From Candidatus Enterenecus merdae (GTDB lineage Bacteria; Bacillota; Clostridia; Oscillospirales; Oscillospiraceae), in the NCBI GenBank assembly GCA_018716385.1, contig DVJZ01000050.1:1-34857 (forward strand): DNA of 34,857 nt. Direction: 5' to 3'. The notes beneath the pieces are model-generated. The model was not told the origin of the DNA, made no database searches, and saw nothing but the letters and a program-made list of their open reading frames with translations. This document shows positions 1-6,399 of the stretch, piece by piece (positions within the stretch are counted from its first letter, which is position 1; each line of letters starts with the position of its first letter). The position numbers were made by a program, and so were the translations under genes.

Positions 1-2
1 CA

Positions 3-395
3 GATATTTATGGATTAGCTGATACAATACGGGATAATCTGGAAAACAAAGTGTCAGATTTATATAAAGATGAAATTACACGAGGGTTTAACAGCAATGA
101 CTATTTGAAATTGTTCCGCCACATCAAGGACAATCAAGTATTTTATCAAACTTATTTCAAGCTCGGATATGACAGCAACTACAAAATTATACGGTATGAT
201 GCTATCCTTGCCCGCAAACATTTCCAAAATAGATTTATTGAGTATCACATGGAATTTTTCAAGGCAGGCATTACACAAATCATAAAGCTATGGTTGAAAA
301 ATGGTTGCAAAGAAAGTCCGGAGGCTATGTTTGAAATCCTCAAAAGCGAATATCGTGGACGAGATAAATTCTCTTCTGATCAAAGCACGGGATAG
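3..395 (+). CDS. TetR/AcrR-family regulator, C-terminal part (5' end outside window)
   Basis: The frame is open from the first bases and stops at 395, so only the C-terminal part is present and the N-terminal helix-turn-helix lies off the window. The residues resemble the C-terminal ligand/dimerisation domain of the DhaS-like TetR group (TetR_C_8 type), with YQTYFKLGYD followed by FFKAGITQIIKLWLKNGC and a final EMFEIL..EY helix. A GTG at 51 is an internal codon, not a convincing start, because the similarity continues upstream of it. The DNA is AT-rich (20 G/C in the first 60 bases) while everything after about 400 is GC-rich, so the gene may be acquired or mark an island edge. Target genes and ligand are unknown. 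Confidence 0.7.
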   Translation, partial: DIYGLADTIRDNLENKVSDLYKDEITRGFNSNDYLKLFRHIKDNQVFYQTYFKLGYDSNYKIIRYDAILARKHFQNRFIEYHMEFFKAGITQIIKLWLKNGCKESPEAMFEILKSEYRGRDKFSSDQSTG

Positions 396-537
396 CGGGC
401 GGCTACCGATCAAATTCTTGTGTGCTGCTTTGCGGCACATGAGCGTTCGGAGCTTGGTTCGTTCATGGTTTCCCCCTCGCCCGGCAGGCAGCTTTTGAGT
501 CCCCAGGGCAAGCCCAGCCTCCTCCCGGGCCGGCTGC

Positions 538-584
538 AAAAAGCCAGGACGGCTGCCAGCAAGTGCTGGCAGCCGTCCTGGCTT
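538..584 (-). terminator. Intrinsic terminator of the substrate-binding protein gene
   Basis: A perfect 20-bp inverted repeat (541-560 with 565-584, loop 561-564) is followed on the minus strand by five T residues (538-542). It lies just after the stop codon at 603. The rest of 396-602 holds no convincing gene. Confidence 0.9.
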
Positions 585-602
585 TATCAAGGGGTGGAAG
601 TT

Positions 603-1622
603 TCACGCGATGGGCTCATACCCATCGGGAATGGTGAGGTTTAGCGCCTGACAGTTGGCCTCGTTGTACATCTTGGTCACCTCTGGGGCGTACTGCACTG
701 GCAGCTGCGCAATGTCCGCCTCCCCGGTGAGGATCTGGGCAGCCATCTCACCGGTGGCATAGCCTAGGTCGTAGTAATCGATGGACAGGGTGGCCACGCC
801 GCACCCGGAGCAGATACCAGACTCACCGGCCACCACGGGCACCCCGGCGGGGATCACCACATTGGCAATCACCTCGGTGTTGTTGGCCGCGGTGTTGTCG
901 GTGGGGATGTAGATGATGTCAGAGCCGTCACAGGCGGTCTGGGCCACGGTAGGCAGATCGTTGGCGTCGGAGAAGGCGTACTGCTGGCAGGTGTAGCCCA
1001 TCTCCTCCAGATACTCCTGGATGGTGTTCACCTGATAGGCGGAGTTGGGCTCGGCCGAGCAGTAGAGCAGGCCCACGTTCTGCACGTCGGGGAACAGCTC
1101 CTGAATCATGTCCGCCTGCTGATCCAGCGGGGCCAAGTCAGAGGTGCCCGATACGTTGCCGCCCACGGTGCCTGTCCAGTCCTCAATGCTCAGGGCGGTG
1201 GCGTAGTCGGTGACAGAGGTGCCCAGCACGGGGATGGTGTCAGTGGCCTGGGCCGCCGCCTGGAGGGGATAGGTGCCGTTGGCCAGGATCAGATCCACTC
1301 CCGCAGCCAGGAACCCGTCCACAATGGTGCCGCAGTTGGTGAACTCACCGGCGGCATTACCCTCCTCAAAGCGCACGCCGTCCTGGCCGAAGGCCTCGAT
1401 CAGCGCGTCCTTAAAGCCCTGGGTGGCCGCGTCCAGCGCGTCGTGGGTGGACTGCTGGGCAATGCCCACCACATAGACCGTTTCACTGCCCCCCTGGCTG
1501 GCGGGGGTGTCGCTTGTGGCGGCGGAGCCGCTGGGTTCCTCCGCCTGGTTGGAGCAGGCCGCCAGGGCCAGCGCCAGGGTCAGCGCCAGCAGCGCGGCCA
1601 GCAAACGCTTCATTTTCTTCAT
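603..1622 (-). CDS. ABC transporter substrate-binding lipoprotein (PF04392/TrpX-like)
   Basis: Predicted extracellular solute-binding lipoprotein of 339 residues. The start is the ATG at 1622, eight bases after GGAGG (1631-1635); an upstream in-frame TTG at 1637 overlaps that Shine-Dalgarno site and is unlikely. The N-terminus is a lipoprotein signal: basic MKKMKR, a Leu/Ala core and the lipobox ALAAC with the lipidated Cys at about residue 23. The rest has the two-lobed fold typical of the ABC_sub_bind family (IAQQSTHDALDAATQGFKD, then LGTSVTDY and GVPVVAGESG). Relatives are usually encoded with a permease and an ATPase, often for tryptophan or other aromatic compounds; here neither partner is adjacent, so it is an orphan within this window. 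It has its own promoter and terminator. The substrate is not known. Confidence 0.88.
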   Translation of the reverse strand: MKKMKRLLAALLALTLALALAACSNQAEEPSGSAATSDTPASQGGSETVYVVGIAQQSTHDALDAATQGFKDALIEAFGQDGVRFEEGNAAGEFTNCGTIVDGFLAAGVDLILANGTYPLQAAAQATDTIPVLGTSVTDYATALSIEDWTGTVGGNVSGTSDLAPLDQQADMIQELFPDVQNVGLLYCSAEPNSAYQVNTIQEYLEEMGYTCQQYAFSDANDLPTVAQTACDGSDIIYIPTDNTAANNTEVIANVVIPAGVPVVAGESGICSGCGVATLSIDYYDLGYATGEMAAQILTGEADIAQLPVQYAPEVTKMYNEANCQALNLTIPDGYEPIA

Positions 1623-1718
1623 TCCAATTTCCTCCAAACACTTTGATCTATCACTTTATCGCTTTCATGCAACAAAGCATCCGGCGATAAGAGAGGAGCC
1701 CCACGGGCCCTTGCCGCA

Positions 1719-1747
1719 AGTATAATGCTTTCCTCCCCTGCTGTCAA
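1719..1747 (-). promoter_or_regulatory. Sigma-A-type promoter for the substrate-binding protein gene
   Basis: On the minus strand TTGACA (1742-1747), 17-bp spacer, TATACT (1719-1724). The leader of about 90 nt contains an inverted repeat (TTATCGC at 1684-1690 with GCGATAA at 1656-1662, with an inner ATGC/GCAT pair) just upstream of the ribosome binding site; its role is unknown. Confidence 0.85.
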
Positions 1748-1762
1748 GTGTTTTCTCCAAGC

Positions 1763-1787
1763 GGGCGCAGGGCTCTGCCCTGCGCCC
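1763..1787 (-). terminator. Strong hairpin after the FliB-like gene, possible terminator
   Basis: A perfect 11-bp G/C-rich stem (1763-1773 with 1777-1787, loop of three) lies 35 bases past the stop of the FliB-like gene. There is no clear U-run after it on the minus strand, so termination here is only probable. Confidence 0.4.
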
Positions 1788-1821
1788 TCGGATGAGTAGC
1801 AAGGGGCTGGGCGATAGCCAG

Positions 1822-2949
1822 TCAGGGTGCAGACTGCGCCAGGGCGGCCCCCCAGAAGGCAGGGGCCAAGGGCCAGAGCTGCCGATGGGACAGCGCCTGG
1901 ATCAGGGCGGACAGATTGTCCTCCAGGTGCTCCACCTCCCGGCCAAAGGCGGCCCAGATGGCCTGTTCCCGTGCCCTGTCCGCCCTCCCGCTCTCCAGCC
2001 ACTCCCCCATCATGAGCTGATAGACAGCCAAACATCCCGCTCCCGCCAGGGCCGCACGACCATACAGCAGTCCGTCGTTCACCGCCTTGGGCCAATGGCG
2101 GAAGATCAGGTAGCAGGCCAGGTTGGTCAGGTGCCTGTCCCAATCCTGCCAATCCCGCTCCAACCCCGCCTGGGCCGACCGGACGGCCTGCGCCCCCAGC
2201 GCCGAGAGCCGGGCAGCGGTCTGCCCCAGCAGCTCCGGCCATTGCGGGCGCAGGGGCTCCAGCTTCCCCAAAGTCTCCAGCAGTTGGACGCCCAGGGCCT
2301 GGAAGCCGCCGGATCCACGCCCAGTCCCCCGCCCCGGACGGCAGCGGGCCAGCGCCTCATACTGCCCCCGGTCCAGCCGTACCTGGCACCGGGCGGCCAG
2401 CTCCAGCAGCCAGGCCAGCCGGCGCCACAGGGGCAACTTCTTCTCTCCCAGCAGAGCCAGCGCCCGGGCTCGGGTGGCCTCCAGAGCGGCCAGCAGCGCC
2501 CCGTCCACCCCGTCAAAGGGGGGGGCCCCGCCGCCGTCGTCCCATTGCTCCAGCGCGAAGGACTCGGCCTCCATCAGCAGTTGGGCCGCCTCGGGGCAGG
2601 ACAGGGCCAGGGCAGTTTCCGCCAGGCAGCCGTACTCCTCAGTGAAGCGAGGGTAAGCCGCGCAGTGGCCGCACAGGTGGGCCTCCCCCCAGTCCCGCTG
2701 GATCAGGCACAGCCCCTCCGGGGAGAGCAGGGCGCAGCGGCCGTCCTCTACCAGGCGAAAGCACACCGTCCCGTCCTCTCCCGTCGTCAGCGCCCCGGCA
2801 ATCCGCTCCCGCAGGCCGGCGGGAGCTGTCTGATAGTCCCGCAGCGCTTCCCTGTCTACCTCAATCTCCCAATCCCGGCAGCAGGTGTCCGGGCAGCTTC
2901 CCCCTACGCAGCGGAACCGGCGGTTGTAGTCAGGCTGTCGATGGCGCAT
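1822..2949 (-). CDS. FliB-like Cys-rich protein (flagellin lysine-N-methylase family)
   Basis: A 375-residue cytosolic protein related to what is annotated as flagellin lysine-N-methylase (FliB) in Clostridia. The start chosen is ATG 2949 (MRHRQPDYNRRF), where similarity begins and which follows a purine-rich GAGAGGGGGAG site; the frame stays open upstream but crosses the promoter. Near the N-terminus is a Cys cluster (CVGGSCPDTCC, Cys14/19/23/24), then further Cys pairs ending CGHCAAYPR and LSCPEAA, the pattern of a YkgJ/FliB-type zinc or Fe-S binding site. The C-terminal two thirds is helical and Leu/Ala/Arg-rich. No flagellar gene lies nearby. Many family members occur in non-flagellated gut Clostridia, so the true methylation target, if any, is unclear. 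Confidence 0.75.
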   Translation of the reverse strand: MRHRQPDYNRRFRCVGGSCPDTCCRDWEIEVDREALRDYQTAPAGLRERIAGALTTGEDGTVCFRLVEDGRCALLSPEGLCLIQRDWGEAHLCGHCAAYPRFTEEYGCLAETALALSCPEAAQLLMEAESFALEQWDDGGGAPPFDGVDGALLAALEATRARALALLGEKKLPLWRRLAWLLELAARCQVRLDRGQYEALARCRPGRGTGRGSGGFQALGVQLLETLGKLEPLRPQWPELLGQTAARLSALGAQAVRSAQAGLERDWQDWDRHLTNLACYLIFRHWPKAVNDGLLYGRAALAGAGCLAVYQLMMGEWLESGRADRAREQAIWAAFGREVEHLEDNLSALIQALSHRQLWPLAPAFWGAALAQSAP

Positions 2950-2983
2950 CTTTCTCCCCCTCTCCTCAGCTCGTCCGTCCTCC

Positions 2984-3011
2984 ATTATATCGGTTTTCTC
3001 CGCCTTGGCAA
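2984..3011 (-). promoter_or_regulatory. Promoter for the FliB-like gene
   Basis: Minus strand TTGCCA (3006-3011), 16-bp spacer, TATAAT (2984-2989). It is divergent from and almost back to back with the promoter of the CobW operon (its -35 begins at 3025), so the two may share regulation. Confidence 0.75.
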
Positions 3012-3024
3012 GCCCGATTGGCCT

Positions 3025-3052
3025 TTGCATTTCCCGCCAAACGTGGTATAAT
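3025..3052 (+). promoter_or_regulatory. Promoter for the CobW-type operon
   Basis: TTGCAT (3025-3030), 16-bp spacer, TATAAT (3047-3052), about 55 bases before the first CobW gene. A TTGGC/GCCAA inverted repeat (3018-3022 and 3036-3040) straddles the -35 and could be an operator, but it is short. Confidence 0.75.
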
Positions 3053-3107
3053 GTCCCCAAATCAAACTTCCGGGCCCTGCCCGGGAAAGCGAGGTATCCT
3101 CACATCC

Positions 3108-4322
3108 ATGACTAAGATTGACATCATTTCCGGCTTCCTGGGGGCGGGCAAAACCACCCTCATCCAGAAGCTGCTGGCTGACGCCTATCCCGGCGAGAAG
3201 CTGGTACTCATTGAGAACGAATTTGGCGAGATCAGCATTGACGGTGGTTTCCTCCAGGGCTCGGGCGTGCAGATCTCCGAGATGTCCTCCGGGTGCATCT
3301 GCTGCTCCCTTGTGGGCGACTTCACCCAGGCCCTCCAGGATGTATACGCCCAGTTCCAACCCGACCGTATCCTCATCGAGCCCTCCGGCGTGGGCAAGCT
3401 GTCCGACGTGGTGGCCGCTGTGGAGCAGACCGCTGCCCAAGTCCCCGGCCTGGCACTGAACTGCGCGGTGACGGTGGCCGACGCGGGCAAGGTGCGGGCC
3501 TACCTGCAAAACTTCGGGGAGTTCTATGCCGACCAGGTGCGTACCGCCGGGGCCATCCTGCTCTCCCGCACCCAGAACCTTTCCCAGCAAGCGCTGGATC
3601 AGGCAGTGGCCCTGCTCCGAGGGGAGAATCCCAGCGCGGCCATCCTCACCACCCCCTGGGACCAGCTGGACGGCAAGACTATCCGCAAGGCCATGGAGGG
3701 CGCTGTCCCCCTGGAGCGGGAGCTGCTGGAAAACCTGCGCACCCAGGGGGCCGGCTGCTGCCAGGGCCATGAGCACCACGAGCACGGCCATGGCCATGGG
3801 TGCTGCGGCCACCATGACCATGAGCACCACGAGCACGGCCACGGCCATGGGTGCTGCGGCCACCACGACCATGAGCACCATGAGCACGGCCACGGCCATG
3901 GGTGCTGCGGCCACCACGATCATGAGCACCATGAGCATGACCACGGCCATGGGTGCTGCGGCCACCATGACCATGAGCACCACGAGCATGACCATGGCCA
4001 TGGGTGCTGCGGCCACCATGGCCACGGCCACGAGGGTCACCACCACGCCGACGAGGTGTTTGCCAGCTGGGGCCGGGAGACCACCCATCCCTTTACCGCC
4101 CAGCGGCTGGGGGAGATCCTCGCCGCCCTGGACGGCGGTGACTACGGCACAGTACTCCGGGCCAAAGGCATCCTGCCCGGGGCGGAGGGGGGCTGGATCC
4201 ACTTCGACTATGTCCCCGGAGAGCACAACATCCGCTCGGGCAGTGCGGACTTCACCGGCCGGCTGTGCGTCATCGGCGCGCAGCTAAAGGAGGACGCTCT
4301 GGCCCAGCTGTTCGGCCTGTGA
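3108..4322 (+). CDS. CobW/COG0523-family GTPase, metal chaperone with His/Cys-rich repeats
   Basis: Predicted cytosolic GTP-dependent metal chaperone of 404 residues. The start is ATG 3108 (MTKIDIISGF). The G domain carries the Walker A loop GFLGAGKT (9-16), the COG0523 metal site SGCICC (Cys63, 65, 66) and LIEPSGVGK. Residues 221-305 are five near-identical 17-residue units of the form HEHHEH(G/D)HGHGCCGHHD, a likely zinc, nickel or cobalt binding or storage segment. A CobW C-terminal domain follows (FTAQRLGEILAAL to IHFDYVPGEH). The family includes zinc-transfer GTPases (ZNG1, ZigA, YciC) and CobW; the large His/Cys insert favours zinc or nickel. The partner gene starts 14 bases after the stop, so the two are co-transcribed. 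Metal-dependent repression is likely by analogy but no clear Zur box was seen. Confidence 0.9.
   Translation: MTKIDIISGFLGAGKTTLIQKLLADAYPGEKLVLIENEFGEISIDGGFLQGSGVQISEMSSGCICCSLVGDFTQALQDVYAQFQPDRILIEPSGVGKLSDVVAAVEQTAAQVPGLALNCAVTVADAGKVRAYLQNFGEFYADQVRTAGAILLSRTQNLSQQALDQAVALLRGENPSAAILTTPWDQLDGKTIRKAMEGAVPLERELLENLRTQGAGCCQGHEHHEHGHGHGCCGHHDHEHHEHGHGHGCCGHHDHEHHEHGHGHGCCGHHDHEHHEHDHGHGCCGHHDHEHHEHDHGHGCCGHHGHGHEGHHHADEVFASWGRETTHPFTAQRLGEILAALDGGDYGTVLRAKGILPGAEGGWIHFDYVPGEHNIRSGSADFTGRLCVIGAQLKEDALAQLFGL
3768..4022 (+). repeat. Five in-frame 51-bp tandem repeats encoding His/Cys-rich units
   Basis: Units run 3768-3818, 3819-3869, 3870-3920, 3921-3971 and 3972-4022, each encoding 17 residues with about eight or nine His and a Cys-Cys pair. 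Differences between units are mostly synonymous or Gly/Asp changes, pointing to recent duplication by slippage or recombination. The repetition also creates a long false open frame on the opposite strand. Confidence 0.95.
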
Positions 4323-4336
4323 GGGAGGACGGACCC

Positions 4337-5272
4337 ATGAAGGAAATTCCGGTCTACCTCTTTACCGGCTTTTTGGATGCAGGCAAGAGCACCTTTCTCA
4401 ACGGCATCCTGTCCGACGGTTTTGCCCGCCAGTCCCCCACCCTGCTGCTGCGCTGCGAGCAGGGGGAGGTGGATTACGCCCCCGAGTTGCTGGGCCAGGT
4501 GACGGCGGTCGCGGTGGACAGTCAGGAGGAGCTGACGGTCGCCCGGCTCAAGCAGTTGGAGCAGCAGCACCGTCCGGAGCAGGTGCTCATCGAGTACAAC
4601 GGGATGTGGCCCCTGGCCCCGCTGGAGCAGGAGGCGCTGCCCGCCAACTGGATCTTGTACCAGGTGGTGACCATCGTGGAGGCGGCTACCTTTGAGGTTT
4701 ACGCCAAGAACATGGGCCAGCTCATGATGGAAAAGCTGGTGGCTGCGGACATGATCGTCTTCAACCGGTGCACCCCTCAGCTGCGCGACGCCCTGCGGGC
4801 TCGGAACCTGCGTATGGTCAACCGCCGGGCGGACATCTTCCTGGAGTATCCGGATGGCTCTGCCGAACCCTACCTCACCGGCGACGAGTGCCCCTTTGAC
4901 CTGAGCCAGCCGGTGCTGCACATCCCCGACGAGGACTTCGGCCTGTGGTATGTGGACGCCATGGAGCATCCCCGCCGGTATGCGGGCAAAACGGTGCGGA
5001 CCAAGCTGGTCATGTGCCATGTGCCCCAGTATGCCGACGTGGCCATCCCCGGACGGTTTGCCATGGTGTGCTGCGAAAACGACGTGACCTTTCTGGGCCT
5101 GGTGGCCACCGGCCAGGGGCTGAATCAGTTCCCCAACCGGGCCTGGGTGGAGGTCACCGCCCAGGTGGAGGCCCGCCGCCATCCCGCCTACGGCGGGGAG
5201 GAGGGTCCCATCCTAGCCGTCACTTCCATCACCCCGTGCGAAAAGGCCCGGCAGGAGGTGCTCACCTTCTAA
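4337..5272 (+). CDS. CobW-type GTPase fused to a YcgQ/DUF1980-like C-terminal domain
   Basis: A 311-residue protein starting at ATG 4337 after GGGAGGACGG. The N-terminal part is a CobW-like G domain with Walker A GFLDAGKST (11-19) and IEYNGMW in place of the usual switch motif; the CxCC metal site of COG0523 proteins is missing (the region reads LLLRCEQGEVDY). From about residue 205 the sequence (DFGLWYVDAMEHPRRYAGKT, then PGRFAMVCCENDV and WVEVTAQVE) resembles the C-terminal OB-like domain of TIGR03943/DUF1980 (YcgQ) proteins, which work with the DUF318 permease YcgR. It shares an operon with the His-rich CobW GTPase, so a role in metal (probably zinc) supply is inferred. Similar fused proteins appear in other Clostridia; their biochemistry is not established as far as I know. 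Confidence 0.8.
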   Translation: MKEIPVYLFTGFLDAGKSTFLNGILSDGFARQSPTLLLRCEQGEVDYAPELLGQVTAVAVDSQEELTVARLKQLEQQHRPEQVLIEYNGMWPLAPLEQEALPANWILYQVVTIVEAATFEVYAKNMGQLMMEKLVAADMIVFNRCTPQLRDALRARNLRMVNRRADIFLEYPDGSAEPYLTGDECPFDLSQPVLHIPDEDFGLWYVDAMEHPRRYAGKTVRTKLVMCHVPQYADVAIPGRFAMVCCENDVTFLGLVATGQGLNQFPNRAWVEVTAQVEARRHPAYGGEEGPILAVTSITPCEKARQEVLTF

Positions 5273-5308
5273 CCCCCACCGGGCCATGCCGCTGTCTTCC
5301 GTCCAAAG

Positions 5309-5339
5309 CAAAAGCCTTCCCCAGTGGGGAAGGCTTTTG
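5309..5339. terminator. Bidirectional terminator between the CobW operon and ribU
   Basis: Perfect 14-bp stem (5309-5322 with 5326-5339, loop AGT) beginning with A-run and ending with T-run, so it can serve both converging transcripts. Confidence 0.92.
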
Positions 5340-5369
5340 TCTCATCTTGCACGGCTTGCCGCCCGCTGG

Positions 5370-5957
5370 TCAATGGGCGGTGCGGGCCTTGCGGCCCTTG
5401 CCTACGGCGAAGGGGTCGCCGTGGATCAGGTAACGGGACACCGTTTTGTACACCAGGAATGTGACCGCGCAGTTGATGCCCGCGGTGATCAGGTTAAAGG
5501 GCAGGATGCCGGGCAGCAGCAGCGCGTCCACCTGCTCCACCGGCCAGCCGGTGAAGGCTGGGGTGATGAAGTGGTTGGCCGGCAGCATGACTGCCGGACG
5601 CACCAGCACCCCTAGGATCAGCCCCAGTACGCCCCCCCGCTTGGTGTGGACAAACTTGTAGACCAGGCTGGCCGCCAGCACCATGCTACCGGTACCCACG
5701 ATGTGCATCAGGATGCCGTACACCCCGCTGGAGGCGCTGACGGTGAGCCCCTGAATCAGGCTGACCACCACGGTGAGCACCACCCCCGCCACCGGCCCGT
5801 AGGCCAGCGCGCCAATGAGGATGGGGATGTCCGCCGGGTCGTACTCCAGGAAAGAGACCATGGGGATCAGCGGGATGCGGACCGCCCACACCAGCACCAC
5901 CGACAGGGCAGCAAGCATGGCTATGACCGCCAGCTTCTTCACGCGTGCGTTCTTCAA
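5370..5957 (-). CDS. ribU: ECF transporter S component, riboflavin-specific (RibU-type)
   Basis: A 195-residue, five- or six-helix membrane protein that captures riboflavin for an energy-coupling-factor transporter; the shared EcfA1/A2/T module is not in the window. The sequence MLAALSVVLVWAVRIPLIP, then DPADIPILIGALAYGPVAGV and the later RPAVMLPANHFI match the RibU group. The start is a TTG at 5957, seven bases after GGAGGG (5965-5970); no ATG is available. An FMN riboswitch immediately upstream supports riboflavin as the substrate. In the leader, a CCTCC (6024-6028) can pair with the ribosome binding site, suggesting control of translation rather than, or besides, transcription. Confidence 0.93.
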   Translation of the reverse strand: MKNARVKKLAVIAMLAALSVVLVWAVRIPLIPMVSFLEYDPADIPILIGALAYGPVAGVVLTVVVSLIQGLTVSASSGVYGILMHIVGTGSMVLAASLVYKFVHTKRGGVLGLILGVLVRPAVMLPANHFITPAFTGWPVEQVDALLLPGILPFNLITAGINCAVTFLVYKTVSRYLIHGDPFAVGKGRKARTAH

Positions 5958-6040
5958 AACAAAACCCTCCTATGCAATGTGAAACACCTGAAAGAAGTCT
6001 TCCAGGCGCGACAACAAAACATGGGAGGTGCTGTGCGCAT

Positions 6041-6156
6041 CTTCTTCCATCCGGACTATAACCGTTGGTCCCGGAGTTTCACCGGGTCAGCCGCGCGGGT
6101 GCGCGCGGGTCGCGGACTGTACCGCCAGTGGGGAATTTCACCCCGCCCTGAAGACG
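6041..6156 (-). promoter_or_regulatory. FMN riboswitch (RFN element)
   Basis: Read on the minus strand the segment has the conserved RFN blocks: GGGCGGGGTGAAATTCCC, GGCGGTA, the variable GC-rich arm, CCGGTGAAACTCCGGGACC and GGTTATAGTCCGGATGGAAG. It lies 83 bases upstream of the ribU start. FMN binding is expected to switch ribU off. Confidence 0.97.
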
Positions 6157-6181
6157 TTCTATTGGGTTGTTTCCACCTTTC

Positions 6182-6209
6182 ATTATAGCAGGCGGCGGCG
6201 AAAATGCAA
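6182..6209 (-). promoter_or_regulatory. Promoter of the FMN riboswitch-ribU transcript
   Basis: Minus strand TTGCAT (6204-6209), 16-bp spacer, TATAAT (6182-6187), about 25 bases ahead of the aptamer. Confidence 0.8.
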
Positions 6210-6320
6210 GCACAATCTTGTGAAATTTTTATCCAATCTTCTTTTCCAGACCTTCCATTGGGCGAGAGGGGCTGGATCAAAGACGGCGCCTGATTGTTCA
6301 AAAAGCGAATCGGTGGACAC

Positions 6321-6347
6321 GGCCCCGCTTGCGTTGCAAGCGGGGCC
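6321..6347. terminator. Perfect 12-bp hairpin downstream of the DUF4157 gene
   Basis: Arms 6321-6332 and 6336-6347 pair perfectly around a 3-base loop. It lies 53 bases past the stop of the minus-strand gene. T-rich tracts exist on both sides but are 10 or more bases away, so it is an imperfect terminator candidate; it could also just stabilise the 3' end. Confidence 0.5.
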
Positions 6348-6399
6348 AGAGACGATGGATTTTTCTTTTTACATGAATGGATTCCCGTTGTGCTGCCAG

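Noticed and set aside
3768-4022. Tandem repeats as a CRISPR array
   Set aside because: Units are contiguous, in frame, coding and without spacers.
2985-4226. Long minus-strand open frame opposite the His-rich CobW gene
   Set aside because: Its Met/Val/Ala repeats are just the reverse reading of the 51-bp repeats; no ribosome binding site and no family resemblance.
6321-6347. Canonical terminator for the DUF4157 gene
   Set aside because: The stem is perfect but the nearest T-run is more than ten bases away; kept only as a hairpin of moderate confidence.
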